A DNA stretch of 64,000 nt from Candidatus Nitrosocaldus sp. (lineage in GTDB: Archaea > Thermoproteota > Nitrososphaeria > Nitrososphaerales > Nitrosocaldaceae). The notes beneath the pieces are model-generated. The model searched no databases. It worked only from the letters and a program-made list of their open reading frames with translations, and was not told where the DNA came from. The DNA lies in assembly GCA_025054855.1 (NCBI GenBank), contig JANWZS010000007.1, positions 1 to 64,000 of the forward strand, written 5' to 3'. Numbering within the stretch: the stretch's first letter is position 1; each line of letters begins with the position of its first letter. This document shows, one piece after another, positions 25,797 to 34,782 of this stretch. The position numbers and the translations under genes were made by a program.

Positions 25797-26423
25797 CTAA
25801 AAGTCCACGCCCTTGAGCGCCCTCATCCCCTTCCTGAATGGGTGCTTGACCTCCCTCATCTCCGTAACCAGGTCTGCCATATCTATGATACGCTCGTCTG
25901 CGTAGTTGCCCGTGAGCACGAGCGTTGTGCTGTACGGCTTGGCCCTTATCAGTTCGAGCACATCATCAACTCCTATAAGCCCAAGCCTCACAGCGTAGTT
26001 CACCTCATCCAGTATAACTATATCGTAGATGCCAGATAGCAGCCTCTCCCTGCTGAGGTTGAGTGCCTCCCTCGCAGCATCCACATGCGCCTCCCTTGGG
26101 AGATCATCATCTATTATGCCGACGAAGCCCCGTCCAGCCGTTACGAGTTCGAACTCTGGCATGAGCCTCTTCACCCCCTCCATCTCGCCGTAACGCCAGG
26201 AGCCCTTGATGAACTGCACCATGACAACCTTCATGCCATGGCCCACTGCCCGCAGTGCCATACCCAGCGCTGCCGTTGTCTTGCCCTTACCGTTACCAGT
26301 GTAGACTATCACCAGCCCCCTCCTCGCACCTCCCCTAGCTCCTGCCTGCACCCCCTCACCCCCACCACCCGTACCACCCACAGCGCCGACACCGCCAGCA
26401 GTAACCTGTGAGCTCTCACTCAT
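25797..26423 (-). CDS. cobO: Cob(I)yrinic acid a,c-diamide adenosyltransferase (CobO/CobA type)
   Basis: Transfers the adenosyl group from ATP to cob(I)yrinic acid a,c-diamide, or to cobinamide in salvage. The P-loop VIVYTGNGKGKTTAALGMAL, VVMVQFIKGSW, VILDEVNYAV and LTGNYADERI are diagnostic of the CobA/CobO/BtuR group. The core is preceded by about 35 residues of Gly/Ala/Val-rich low-complexity sequence. An ATG at 26462 is also in frame, but it adds MHVCMGAYWKARG from a repeat-rich region, so 26423 is preferred. It is back to back with cbiA, and the two catalyse neighbouring steps. Confidence 0.92.
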   Translation of the reverse strand: MSESSQVTAGGVGAVGGTGGGGEGVQAGARGGARRGLVIVYTGNGKGKTTAALGMALRAVGHGMKVVMVQFIKGSWRYGEMEGVKRLMPEFELVTAGRGFVGIIDDDLPREAHVDAAREALNLSRERLLSGIYDIVILDEVNYAVRLGLIGVDDVLELIRAKPYSTTLVLTGNYADERIIDMADLVTEMREVKHPFRKGMRALKGVDF

Positions 26424-26462
26424 ACCCCTCGCCTTCCAATACGCCCCCATGCATACATGCAC

Positions 26463-26532
26463 CCATCATCATCCATCCACCATCCATCCACCATCCATCC
26501 ACCCATACATACATGCATGCATGCATACATCC
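26463..26532. repeat. CATC/CACC and CATA/CATG tandem repeats
   Basis: About 70 bases of CATC, CACC, CATA and CATG units occupy the gap between divergent cobO and cbiA. The cbiA promoter (GTTTAAATAAAA, about 26550-26561) lies just to the right. Confidence 0.85.
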
Positions 26533-26577
26533 ACCCCTATCCAGTGCTTGATGTTTAAATAAAAACCATATGTAGCA

Positions 26578-28059
26578 ATGGGCATGGGTGAGCATGGTGA
26601 TGATGGTTACAGTCACCGTGACCATTACGGTTATACTGGTACAGATACGGGCAGTATGATGGGTGAGCGTGGGAGCAGTGCTCACTCAAGGGTGACCATA
26701 GCAGGCACGAGCAGTGGAGTGGGCAAGACCAGCGTAACCATAGGGATCATGCATGCCCTCAGGGAGAGGGGCTACAGGGTCCAGGGCTTCAAGGTTGGGC
26801 CAGACTACATAGACCCATCGTACCATACGAGTATAACGGGTATAGCAAGCAGGAACCTAGACCCATGGCTGATGGGCGAGGATGGGGTGCTCGAGAGCTT
26901 CCTGAACGCAATGAGCACATCGGGTGCTGATGTGGCAGTTATAGAGGGGGTGATGGGGCTCTACGATGGCCTATCAGGCATGGATGACTATGCAAGCACT
27001 GCGCATGTCGCTACCCTGCTCGATAGCCCAGTGATACTCGTGGTGGATGCTGGCAAGGCAGCAAGATCTGTAGCTGCAATGGTCCTAGGGTTCATGGAGT
27101 TCAACAGAGGGGTGAAGATAAGGGGGGTTATACTCAACAACATCGCAGGGGATAGGCATGCAAGGTACTGCCTGGATGCACTCGAGCAGGTTGGCCTGCC
27201 AGTGCTTGGGGTTGTGAGGCGCAGCAGGGATGCGCTCCTGAAGGAGAGGCACCTCGGGCTCGTACCGACCCATGAGAGTGATGAGGCTAGGGGTGATGCG
27301 CTAACGACTGCAAGGTATGTGAGCGAGCATCTCAACGTTGATATGATAATCGATGTCGCAAGGGGTGCACCAGCACTGAAGCCTAACAGGCATGCAGATA
27401 CCGATGCTTTAGCCAACGAACCCTCAGCAGATAGACCAGTGATAGGTGTGGCACTGGATGAGTCGTTCAACTTCTACTATGCAGACAACCTAGAGATGCT
27501 CTCCAGGCATGCAAGGCTGGTCTACTTCAGCCCTATCAGGGATGTGGAGCCCCCAGAGTGCGATGGTCTATACATAGGCGGGGGCTTCCCAGAGGTCCTT
27601 GCCAAGAGGCTTGCAGGTAACACGAGCATGATGCGCAGGATAAAGGATCATGCTGAGGATGGTATGCCTGTGTATGCGGAGTGTGGAGGGCTCATGTACC
27701 TGAGCAGGAGCATAACGGATATGGATGGTGCGAGGTATGGTATGGTTGGGCTCATAGATGCAGATACCGTGATGGGGAGGAGACTCACGCTGAACTACAC
27801 GGAGGCTAGGGTGCATACCCCATCCATACTTGCAGAGTCTGGCATGGTAAGGGGGCATGAGTTCCACTACTCAACACTGACAGATGTTGCAGGGGATAGC
27901 AGGTTCGCATATGAGATGATCAGGGGAAGGGGTGTGGATGGCAAGAGCGATGGGTTTGTAGTGCATAACACTCTTGCATCCTACATGCACCTCCACTTCT
28001 CAAACAGGAGGCTGGTCGAGAGGTTCGTGGAATCGTGCAGGAGTTACTCCTCAAGATGA
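26578..28059 (+). CDS. cbiA: Cobyrinate a,c-diamide synthase CbiA
   Basis: Glutamine-dependent amidation of the a and c side chains of cobyrinate (anaerobic cobalamin route). After a His/Gly/Asp-rich N-terminus of about 38 residues, the synthetase domain begins RVTIAGTSSGVGKTSVTIGI. GFKVGPDYIDPSYH follows, then a C-terminal class I amidotransferase-like domain with GLYIGGGFPEV, the cysteine in YAECGGLMYL and GHEFHYS. The 493-residue length fits. The ATG at 26578 is about 24 bases from a TATA element; an internal ATG at about residue 28 would remove most of the odd N-terminus. It is divergent from cobO. Confidence 0.95.
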   Translation: MGMGEHGDDGYSHRDHYGYTGTDTGSMMGERGSSAHSRVTIAGTSSGVGKTSVTIGIMHALRERGYRVQGFKVGPDYIDPSYHTSITGIASRNLDPWLMGEDGVLESFLNAMSTSGADVAVIEGVMGLYDGLSGMDDYASTAHVATLLDSPVILVVDAGKAARSVAAMVLGFMEFNRGVKIRGVILNNIAGDRHARYCLDALEQVGLPVLGVVRRSRDALLKERHLGLVPTHESDEARGDALTTARYVSEHLNVDMIIDVARGAPALKPNRHADTDALANEPSADRPVIGVALDESFNFYYADNLEMLSRHARLVYFSPIRDVEPPECDGLYIGGGFPEVLAKRLAGNTSMMRRIKDHAEDGMPVYAECGGLMYLSRSITDMDGARYGMVGLIDADTVMGRRLTLNYTEARVHTPSILAESGMVRGHEFHYSTLTDVAGDSRFAYEMIRGRGVDGKSDGFVVHNTLASYMHLHFSNRRLVERFVESCRSYSSR

Positions 28060-28206
28060 TCTCGTTGTAGCACCGCAATGGTGGGCAGGAGGTGGTATAG
28101 AACCAGCCACCATGGACGGTTGTATGATAGTAGTAGTAGTAATGGTAATGGTAATGGTAGTAGTGTTGTAGGGTATGGCGTGGTATTGTGGTGGTACTCT
28201 ACTCTG

Positions 28207-28887
28207 CTAGACCCGTGCTGGACCCTTCTGCATGTACAGCCTGAACAGTGCGTTCAGTATGGATGCTACCACGGTGCTACCGCCCTTCCTCCCCCTGTTG
28301 GATATGTACTCTACCCCATGCTCCCCTGCTATGCTCATCAGCATCATCTTGCTCTCTACTGCAGAGACGAACCCCACGGGGAGCGCTATGACGAGCATGG
28401 GCCTTACACCCTCATCCCTCACCATCCTTGCCACTTCGTAGAGTGCTGTTGGTGCATTACCCACAGCGACTATACCATTGCTGATATGCTCCCTCATCAT
28501 CCTCATGGCAACCTCCGCCCTGGTCATGTTACTCCTCCTCGCTTCTTCTATGACCAATGGGTCTGATATCCTGGATATGCACTCCAATCCCAGAGACTTG
28601 AGTGCGCTCCTGTTGAGTGCAGCAGGTATTATATCGGTATCGCATACTATCCTGCACCTGCTACCTATGGCCGATAGTGCGCTACCTACTGCGTCCCTGC
28701 TGAAGATTATCGAGTCTGGTCCCCCCTTGACGTAATCGAAGTCGGCGGTAGCATGTATGACCCTCCTCACAACGATCCACTCATCACTCGAGTAGTTGTT
28801 CTTCGAACTTCCAGCCTCCTCCTCTATCATCTGCATGCTCCTCTCCTCTATCTCATCCCCCTTGGATACCATCCCCATACCCTCCAT
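28207..28887 (-). CDS. cbiC: Cobalt-precorrin-8 methylmutase CbiC
   Basis: Moves the C-11 methyl group to C-12 to form cobyrinate. The core has VIHATADFDYV with the catalytic histidine, then DTDIIPAALNR, AVGNAPTAL, IALPVGFVSAVESK and NRGRKGGSTVVASI, all characteristic of CbiC/CobH. The 226 residues include a variable N-terminus of about 35. It is the last gene of the leftward run cbiD-cbiG-cbiX-cbiC. A tract of TGCC/TACC repeats at 28902-28941 separates it from cbiX and supplies its leader. Confidence 0.95.
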   Translation of the reverse strand: MEGMGMVSKGDEIEERSMQMIEEEAGSSKNNYSSDEWIVVRRVIHATADFDYVKGGPDSIIFSRDAVGSALSAIGSRCRIVCDTDIIPAALNRSALKSLGLECISRISDPLVIEEARRSNMTRAEVAMRMMREHISNGIVAVGNAPTALYEVARMVRDEGVRPMLVIALPVGFVSAVESKMMLMSIAGEHGVEYISNRGRKGGSTVVASILNALFRLYMQKGPARV

Positions 28888-28901
28888 CGCTATGATCCTG
28901 C

Positions 28902-28941
28902 TTGCCTGCCTGCCTACCTACCTGCCTGCCTACCTACCTAC
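28902..28941. repeat. TGCC/TACC tetranucleotide tract
   Basis: Alternating blocks of TGCC and TACC units lie in the 42-base gap between cbiX and cbiC, inside an apparent operon. Confidence 0.85.
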
Positions 28942-29706
28942 ATGGTCACCTGCCCCTCCCGCCATCTCTGCCTCCCTGATCCTATCCATTATGACCCTGA
29001 CCATCCTCCTATCGGTGCCCAGGTGCCTCGCCATGACCACAGTGCACGATGGCCTGAACTCCTCCAGCGCTGCATCCACCTCCTCCCTTATATCATGCTT
29101 CATATGCTCTCCGTTGTGGAGGAAGTACGGCATGAGTATGAGCATCCTGGGCTCTCCTGCCAGCATGGCCTTGATCCCCTCGCCTATGTTGGGCTCATCG
29201 AGCTCAAGGAAGCATATGCCAAGGTTCCTGTAGTATGGCTTTAGCCTCTCACCTATGAGCCTGAATACCCTCCTGGCATCCTTGTCGCTGCTCCCATGGC
29301 CTATGAGGAGCAGATCGCACTCAGCCTCCGAGTACATGCTGCTCCCTGCCCTGGCCTCATCCACCCTTGCCCTAACCAGTTCTATGAGGGCATCATGGTA
29401 GTTCAGGCAGTCCGTGACAGTGCACCCAATACCGAGCATCCTTGCACCCTCGATACCCTTGCTCACGGCAGCCTTCATCTTCATGCCTGGGTAGAGGAAG
29501 TAAGGTACTATGGTAACATGCTCTACACCGTAGCCCAGTGACTCCAGGAGCGCATCCTCTATGGTCGGTGAGGTGACCTCGAGTAGTGCATATGTGGCAT
29601 GGTCGTACCGTGACTCAGCCTCCACCATACTACACAGCTCTGCGAGTTCGATGAGCACATCTGGATCGTTGCTACCCCTGTCTATCAGGAGTATACCCCT
29701 CTTCAC
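28930..29706 (-). CDS. cbiX: Sirohydrochlorin cobaltochelatase CbiX, two-domain
   Basis: Inserts cobalt into sirohydrochlorin, the entry to the anaerobic cobalamin route. The 258 residues form two repeated CbiX units. The second has LLIGHGSSDKDA and LMPYFLHNGEHMKHDI, with the metal/catalytic histidines in place. The first reads LLIDRGSNDPD and VPYFLYPGMKMK, so both equivalent histidines are replaced. Catalysis would then rest on the C-terminal unit alone. The gene lies 15 bases after cbiG and its C-terminus (AGGAGDHVGR) runs into the repeat tract before cbiC. Confidence 0.92.
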   Translation of the reverse strand: MKRGILLIDRGSNDPDVLIELAELCSMVEAESRYDHATYALLEVTSPTIEDALLESLGYGVEHVTIVPYFLYPGMKMKAAVSKGIEGARMLGIGCTVTDCLNYHDALIELVRARVDEARAGSSMYSEAECDLLLIGHGSSDKDARRVFRLIGERLKPYYRNLGICFLELDEPNIGEGIKAMLAGEPRMLILMPYFLHNGEHMKHDIREEVDAALEEFRPSCTVVMARHLGTDRRMVRVIMDRIREAEMAGGAGDHVGR

Positions 29707-29721
29707 GCACCACCTACTAGC

Positions 29722-30879
29722 CTAATCGTATTTAATCCTTGCAACTGCCACGGTTAGGTTGGGGGGGAACTTGCGCTTCTGCACAACCAACTCTCCCATG
29801 CCTCCACCCCTACCCTTACCCATCGTGCCTACTAGTGCTGCTGCCTCGGCAACACTAGGCGTACCTTCGTACATCCTCACCATGCTGGATGGGTTTGGCA
29901 CATCTATGGATGCGAGTTGATCCTTGCTGTAGTACTCTACTGGTATACCTGAACTCCTGCTGAACTCCTTGAGGCCCATCACCTCATACCCCCTCTCAAG
30001 AGTTGCTATGCACCTCACCGACTCCATGCTGAGCATGGCATCCCTGAGCGTATGCTCCACACCTCTAGCTATCTCCTCACTGCTCGTATCCCAGTGCAGT
30101 CCTAGACCCACTACGAGGCTCTTCGGCCTGTAGACGACTGACCTTGCGAGGAGCGAGTCTGAGCCTATGATCATCCTATCGGTTATTATGAGTGCCTTGA
30201 GCCCTGATGCGTTGAGTTCATCTATGCTGTTGAATACACGTACGTTCTTTGGCAGGGCTCTACCGCTCCACCAGTCACGCTCTCCAGCATCCTGGTATAT
30301 ACCTATGGGCTCCTCATTCACCATGGCAGCGCTCATCATGGTTACATTATGCTCACTCGCCCTATCTATAACCCATCCGAACTCCCTGCCCAGAAGGTCC
30401 ACGGGTATGGTCTCGTTGACATCTGCTGCAGTGGTTATCACTGGTGTAGCGTTGAGTATCCTTGCTACCAACCTCGCAAGTTCATTCGCACCCCCAAGAT
30501 GGCCAGAGAGCGCACTTATCACGAACCTCGCAGTATCATCTATCACGAGCACTGCAGGGTCACTCCTCTTATCCCTTATGTGTGGGGCTATCATCCTTAT
30601 AACCGCGCCCAGGGAGAATATGCATACGAGCGCACTGTACGAGTTGAAGAGCCTTGCCATGAGTGCTGTGCTAGGCTCGCTGTACCATCTCACCTCTACT
30701 ACCTCCTCCCTACCCTCATCCTTACCCTCGCCACCACCCTCCCTGAACTTCTCAGGCGCATATACATCCCACTCACCCATGATGCGCTTCAACCTGCCTG
30801 CTATCTCTATACCATGCTTGGTTATCGCTACTATGGCTACCCTCCTCTTCTCCCTACCAGCAGGGATAGAGTCGCTCAC
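29722..30879 (-). CDS. cbiG: Cobalt-precorrin 5A hydrolase CbiG
   Basis: Opens the delta-lactone of cobalt-precorrin 5A, releasing the two-carbon fragment. The sequence has RRVAIVAITKHGIEIAGRL, a variable middle, FSLGAVIRMIAPHIRDKRSD, PAVLVIDDTARFVISALSGH then LGGANELARLVA, and a C-terminal domain with VVGLGLHWDTSSEEI. These match CbiG; 385 residues is normal. It overlaps the end of cbiD by four bases. Confidence 0.94.
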   Translation of the reverse strand: MSDSIPAGREKRRVAIVAITKHGIEIAGRLKRIMGEWDVYAPEKFREGGGEGKDEGREEVVEVRWYSEPSTALMARLFNSYSALVCIFSLGAVIRMIAPHIRDKRSDPAVLVIDDTARFVISALSGHLGGANELARLVARILNATPVITTAADVNETIPVDLLGREFGWVIDRASEHNVTMMSAAMVNEEPIGIYQDAGERDWWSGRALPKNVRVFNSIDELNASGLKALIITDRMIIGSDSLLARSVVYRPKSLVVGLGLHWDTSSEEIARGVEHTLRDAMLSMESVRCIATLERGYEVMGLKEFSRSSGIPVEYYSKDQLASIDVPNPSSMVRMYEGTPSVAEAAALVGTMGKGRGGGMGELVVQKRKFPPNLTVAVARIKYD

Positions 30880-32126
30880 ACGGCATGCACCTCCCTCTGC
30901 ACTGCCCTACCTATAACCCTGCCATCGAAGTCGAACATTATGCACTCCACACTCGCCCTCCCCTCCACGTACGATGCAAGCCTCTCGCATACCCTCATGC
31001 AGAGCCTATCGAAGTAGCCCTGTAGGTTGCTGGCCATAACCATCTCCATGACATGCCTTGCAGTATTCGCCACTCTTATACTCTCCTGCAACTCAGCACT
31101 TGCATTGCACTCCCTTGCTACCTCAGCAAGGAACTCCATGTCAACATGCGAGCCCTTGACGTGGGTCTGCTTCACACCCTTGGCTGCCTTGGAGAGCTTG
31201 CCTATGAACCCTGCAACGACTATGCGCCTTATGCCCTTCATGGCTGCCTGCCTAACGGAGTATGCAACAAAGTCACCCATCTGCACGAAGCAGTGGTCTG
31301 GGAGATCTGGCATGATCTGCCTGGCAAACTCCTCGCTCCTGCCACCAGTGGTGAGCACTACGGTATCATTGCCCATGGCTACAGCAACGTCTATGCACTG
31401 CCTTATGCTCGCTGCGAATGATGCGGTTGAGTATGGCAAGACTATCCCTGTAGTGCCGAGGATGCTTATGCCCCCAACTATACCAAGCCTAGGGTTATCT
31501 GTCTGCTTTGCTAGTTCCTCACCCTTGGGCACAGATATGGTGACCTTCACACCCCTGCTCTTGAGATGCTCCCCTGCCGTCTCCCTCACAGCCTCGATTA
31601 TCATGCGCATAGGCGTTGGGTTTATAGCATGCCTTCCTATCTCCAATCCAAGCCCAGGCTTCGTGACTATACCCACCCCCTTACCCCCTGTGACCTCTAT
31701 CCTCCCAGGCTCACCATCTATCCACTCCACCCTGGAGACGATCTCTGCACCATGGGTAACATCTGGGTCATCCCCAGCATCCTTTATTACTGTGCACTCT
31801 GCATAGCCATGGCCATCACCATCGCCATCACCATTACCATTACCATTACCATTACCATGATCATCAGCAACAGTGCACCCCTTGACTGGTAGCGTAGCCT
31901 TGAGACCCTTGGGTAGGGTAACGGTCACCTCTGCAGGTATCTCCCTGCTTATGAGTGCGATGAGCGCTGCCTTGGTTGCTGCTGTAGCACATGTACCAGT
32001 GGTGTAACCTGTCCTGAGCAGACCCTTCCTCTTCTTCTCCCTTATCTCCTCTGGCAGCTCCTGTTCCATAGCCTTCAGCATAGGATCGCTATCATCGAGA
32101 CCATCACTACTCGTGCCCATACCCAT
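30876..32126 (-). CDS. cbiD: Cobalt-precorrin-5B C1-methyltransferase CbiD
   Basis: Methylates C-1 of the corrin precursor using S-adenosylmethionine. The signature LRTGYTTGTCATAATKAALI, the KGVGIVTKPGLGLEIGRHAI region and NPTPMRMI are diagnostic. Between residues 90 and 115 there is a run of alternating Gly with Asn or Asp, encoded by GGTAAT/GGCGAT-type repeats, that relatives lack. It is the first gene of the leftward cobalamin run. S-adenosylmethionine supply is next door but one (metK). Confidence 0.95.
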   Translation of the reverse strand: MGMGTSSDGLDDSDPMLKAMEQELPEEIREKKRKGLLRTGYTTGTCATAATKAALIALISREIPAEVTVTLPKGLKATLPVKGCTVADDHGNGNGNGNGDGDGDGHGYAECTVIKDAGDDPDVTHGAEIVSRVEWIDGEPGRIEVTGGKGVGIVTKPGLGLEIGRHAINPTPMRMIIEAVRETAGEHLKSRGVKVTISVPKGEELAKQTDNPRLGIVGGISILGTTGIVLPYSTASFAASIRQCIDVAVAMGNDTVVLTTGGRSEEFARQIMPDLPDHCFVQMGDFVAYSVRQAAMKGIRRIVVAGFIGKLSKAAKGVKQTHVKGSHVDMEFLAEVARECNASAELQESIRVANTARHVMEMVMASNLQGYFDRLCMRVCERLASYVEGRASVECIMFDFDGRVIGRAVQREVHAV

Positions 32127-32201
32127 ACAATATACTTCAGTACGCTCAGAGTCTATTTATTTATTTTATATTATGCCTAACCATTGCCTATCATAGTGTC
32201 A

Positions 32202-33077
32202 ATGCTCGGTATAGCAGGGTATGTGAGGGATCTGGAGTACGAGGAGGTTAGGGTACTGAAGGCACTTGCGAGGCTGATGAGGGATGGCGAGAGTGTTGAT
32301 GTGGAGAGGATAGCCATCAGTGCAAGGATGCATACAGACAGGGTATCCTATGCCCTGAGTAGGCTCAACGAGAGGGGTCTGGTACACAGGGCAGGTAGGG
32401 GTTACCACCTCATCTATCCTGGCTTGGATGTCCTGGCACTCAGGGAGCTTGCGGATAGGGGCATCATAGCCAGCATAGGCAGGCATATAGGCGTTGGGAA
32501 GGAGGCCGATGTGCTTGAGGCCATGGATGAGCATGGTAGGATGCTTGCAGTGAAGTTCTTCAGGATAGGGAGGATAAGTTTCAGGGATGTCGCAAGGAAG
32601 CGTACGCTCAGGGATGTGCACAGCTGGTTGCTCATAAGCATGGAGAGTGCCAGGAGGGAGTTCCAGGCACTGAGGAGGCTGAGGGCTGCAGGTGTGAGCG
32701 TGCCAGAGGCTGTAGCGCTGGCCAGGCATGCCCTTGTGATGGAGTACATAGATGGTGTGAGGCTGGTAGAGTGCAGTGCACTGGATGATCCTGAGCATGT
32801 ACTGGAGGATGTGCTGGAGAATATAAGGCTGGCTCATACAGCAGGGATGGTCAGTGCTGATCTCAGCGAGTACAACATACTCTACGATACCAATGGCAGG
32901 GTATGGATAATAGACTGGCCGCAGAGCATAGATGCAAGGACGCATCCGAACGCCAGGACACTCCTCGAGAGGGATCTGAAGAATATACTGCGCTTCTTCA
33001 GAAAGAGGTTTGGTGTGGAGTACGACCTGAACAAGGCAATAGTCTATGTATCTATGCATCCCACCCCACAGCCCTGA
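32202..33077 (+). CDS. rio2: Serine/threonine kinase Rio2
   Basis: Atypical RIO kinase/ATPase needed for late small-subunit ribosome maturation. An N-terminal winged helix (residues about 1-85) is followed by the RIO kinase domain: IGVGKEADVLEA (P-loop-like), AVKFFRIGR with the ATP-binding lysine, the RIO2-type VHSWLLISMESARREFQAL, catalytic SADLSEYNIL and metal-binding IIDWPQ. The frame is open from a TTG at 32184. The ATG at 32202 is preferred because it sits about 30 bases after the TATA-like TATTTTATATT, giving 291 residues. Confidence 0.93.
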   Translation: MLGIAGYVRDLEYEEVRVLKALARLMRDGESVDVERIAISARMHTDRVSYALSRLNERGLVHRAGRGYHLIYPGLDVLALRELADRGIIASIGRHIGVGKEADVLEAMDEHGRMLAVKFFRIGRISFRDVARKRTLRDVHSWLLISMESARREFQALRRLRAAGVSVPEAVALARHALVMEYIDGVRLVECSALDDPEHVLEDVLENIRLAHTAGMVSADLSEYNILYDTNGRVWIIDWPQSIDARTHPNARTLLERDLKNILRFFRKRFGVEYDLNKAIVYVSMHPTPQP

Positions 33078-33085
33078 ACGTCTGA

Positions 33086-33154
33086 GAAGGGAAGGGAAGG
33101 GTAGGGTAGGGTAGCAGGTTACACCAGCGGACAGCAAGCAAGCAAGCAAGCAGG
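33086..33154. repeat. GAAGG/GTAGG and AAGC repeat tracts
   Basis: GGGAA and GGGTA units (33086-33113) and then AAGC units (33132-33154) lie between the convergent ends of rio2 and metK. Confidence 0.8.
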
Positions 33155-33209
33155 AGAGCAAACAAACACCGCATAATAAATAGATGCCTCGTCTATCCCT
33201 TGCCGATAC

Positions 33210-34355
33210 TTACCCTGCCAATCCCCTGAACATATCTACCCTATCCAGCCTCTCCCATGTGAACTCTGGCTCACTCCTACCAAAGTGCCCATAGGCTGCT
33301 GTCTTCCTGTATATGGGCCTCCTGAGGTCTAGGGACTCTATTATCCCTGCTGGTGTTAGGTCGAAGTTCCTCATTATGTACATGCCCAACTCCTCATCGG
33401 ATACCCTGCCAGTGTTGAATGTATTCACATACAGCGCTATCGGCTCTGCGACACCTATAGCATATGCTACCTGTAGTTCGCACCTTCTAGCCAGCCCTGA
33501 TGCGACTACGTTCTTGGCTATGTACCTCATCATGTACGATGCGCTCCTATCAACCTTTGTAGGGTCCTTGCCCGAGAATGCCCCTCCTCCATGCTTGCAT
33601 GCTCCTCCATAGGTATCTACTATCACCTTCCTGCCTGTGAGGCCTGTGTCCCCTGCTGGTCCTCCTATGACGAACCTCCCGGTAGGGTTTATGTAGAACC
33701 TCGTACTACTGTCTATCAGCTCATTGCACACTGGCAGTATGGCCTTCTCCATCAGCTCCCTCCTTACAGTCTCTATATCGACGTCTGGTGCATGCTGTGC
33801 AGATAGCACTATGGCCTTCACACCCCTCACCACACCATCCTCATACTCCACGGTGACCTGGGACTTGCCATCTGGCCTGAGCCATGGTATGATCCCTCTC
33901 TTCCTCAACTCTGCTAACCTCATGCACAGTCTGTTTGCCAGCATTATGGGCATGGGCATCAACTCCTCCGTCTCATCACATGCGTATCCGAACATGAGCC
34001 CCTGATCCCCTGCGCCTATGCTGTTGCCCCTAACCACACCCATAGCTATATCTGGACTCTGCTCGTGCAGTGATGTTATCAGCTTGCATCTATCCAGATC
34101 GAGACCAGAGTCACTGCTACCATAGCCTATATCCTGCACAACCTCCCTCACAACCCTTGGGATATCAACATGTGCACTGCTGGTGACCTCCCCTGCAACG
34201 ACGATGAGCCCAGCAGTGGCAAGTATCTCCACTGCAACCCTAGAGTACTTATCCCCTGCTATGTACCCATCGAGTATGGCATCTGCTATGCTGTCGCATA
34301 CCTTGTCTGGATGACCCTCGGTAACAGACTCTGAGGTGAAGAGCTGCTTCATCAT
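33210..34355 (-). CDS. metK: S-adenosylmethionine synthetase, bacterial type (MetK)
   Basis: Makes S-adenosylmethionine from methionine and ATP. The sequence is the bacterial/eukaryotic form: [20 protein letters not shown], the [18 protein letters not shown] motif, [20 protein letters not shown] followed by [10 protein letters not shown], and DLRRPIY near the end. Most archaea use a very different archaeal MAT, so this copy may derive from a bacterial gene. The length of about 381 residues is normal. The start MMKQLF at 34355 lies about 25 bases from a TATA-like ATTATAAAAT; an upstream ATG at 34370 adds five residues. Confidence 0.95.
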   Translation of the reverse strand: MMKQLFTSESVTEGHPDKVCDSIADAILDGYIAGDKYSRVAVEILATAGLIVVAGEVTSSAHVDIPRVVREVVQDIGYGSSDSGLDLDRCKLITSLHEQSPDIAMGVVRGNSIGAGDQGLMFGYACDETEELMPMPIMLANRLCMRLAELRKRGIIPWLRPDGKSQVTVEYEDGVVRGVKAIVLSAQHAPDVDIETVRRELMEKAILPVCNELIDSSTRFYINPTGRFVIGGPAGDTGLTGRKVIVDTYGGACKHGGGAFSGKDPTKVDRSASYMMRYIAKNVVASGLARRCELQVAYAIGVAEPIALYVNTFNTGRVSDEELGMYIMRNFDLTPAGIIESLDLRRPIYRKTAAYGHFGRSEPEFTWERLDRVDMFRGLAG

Positions 34356-34443
34356 GGCTACACCGTTCAAGGCTATTATAAAATCTTCCTCCCTTCACTC
34401 ACTCACTCCCTTCCCTGCACTACCCTCATCGCTACCAGTGTAG

Positions 34444-34460
34444 TTGCTTGCTTGCTTGCT
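34444..34460. repeat. TTGC/CTTG tract
   Basis: Four tandem GCTT-type units lie just past the LSm stop codon, on its downstream side. Confidence 0.75.
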
Positions 34461-34467
34461 CTACAGC

Positions 34468-34728
34468 CTAGAGTTCATCCTCCAGCCTTATGAAGAGCAC
34501 GTTGTTGCCCCTTATCACTACCTTGCCGTAGTTTGCAAGATGGGTTGCACCGTTGAACTCCTCCGCATCCTCCAGTATGAGATTCATGTAGGAGTCGACG
34601 TTGCTCATCTTCCCCCTATACTCGGCCTCGTTCTTCAGCCTAACGGATACCTTCTTGTTTATTGCCCTCTGCAGTACCACCAATGGTTTCTTTGGATGCT
34701 GTTGCTGCTGGTTTGACAAGGACTTCAC
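34468..34728 (-). CDS. LSm/Sm-like archaeal protein (SmAP)
   Basis: RNA-binding ring-forming Sm protein. The Sm1 motif reads KKVSVRLKNEAEYRGKMSNV plus DSYMNLILEDAEEF, and Sm2 reads KVVIRGNNVLFIRLED. The frame is open to 34788, but the extra 20 residues are unlike the family and cover the promoter. A GTG at 34728 gives 86 residues beginning with a glutamine-rich segment and sits 28 bases from the TATA centre. It is divergent from the RecA-like gene and appears to share that TATA element. Confidence 0.9.
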   Translation of the reverse strand: MKSLSNQQQQHPKKPLVVLQRAINKKVSVRLKNEAEYRGKMSNVDSYMNLILEDAEEFNGATHLANYGKVVIRGNNVLFIRLEDEL

Positions 34729-34749
34729 TTGGAAGATGAAGAGACCCCA

Positions 34750-34762
34750 AGATAAAAATCTT
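34750..34762. promoter_or_regulatory. Shared TATA element of LSm and RecA-like genes
   Basis: AGATAAAAATCTT is the only TATA-like element between the divergent genes. Its centre is about 28 bases from the GTG of the LSm gene and about 27 from the ATG of the RecA-like gene. The element is nearly palindromic, as a bidirectional TATA would be. Use in both directions is inferred. Confidence 0.5.
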
Positions 34763-34782
34763 ACTAGAGTATTATCTCCTAC

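Noticed and set aside
26463-26577. Possible cobalamin riboswitch between cobO and cbiA
   Set aside because: The gap is tetranucleotide repeat plus a TATA element; no B12-box-like sequence or complex fold is visible, and such riboswitches are not expected in archaea.
32199-33161. Open frame of 320 codons antisense to rio2
   Set aside because: Rio2 on the other strand has complete kinase motifs, while this frame has skewed composition and no recognisable domain.
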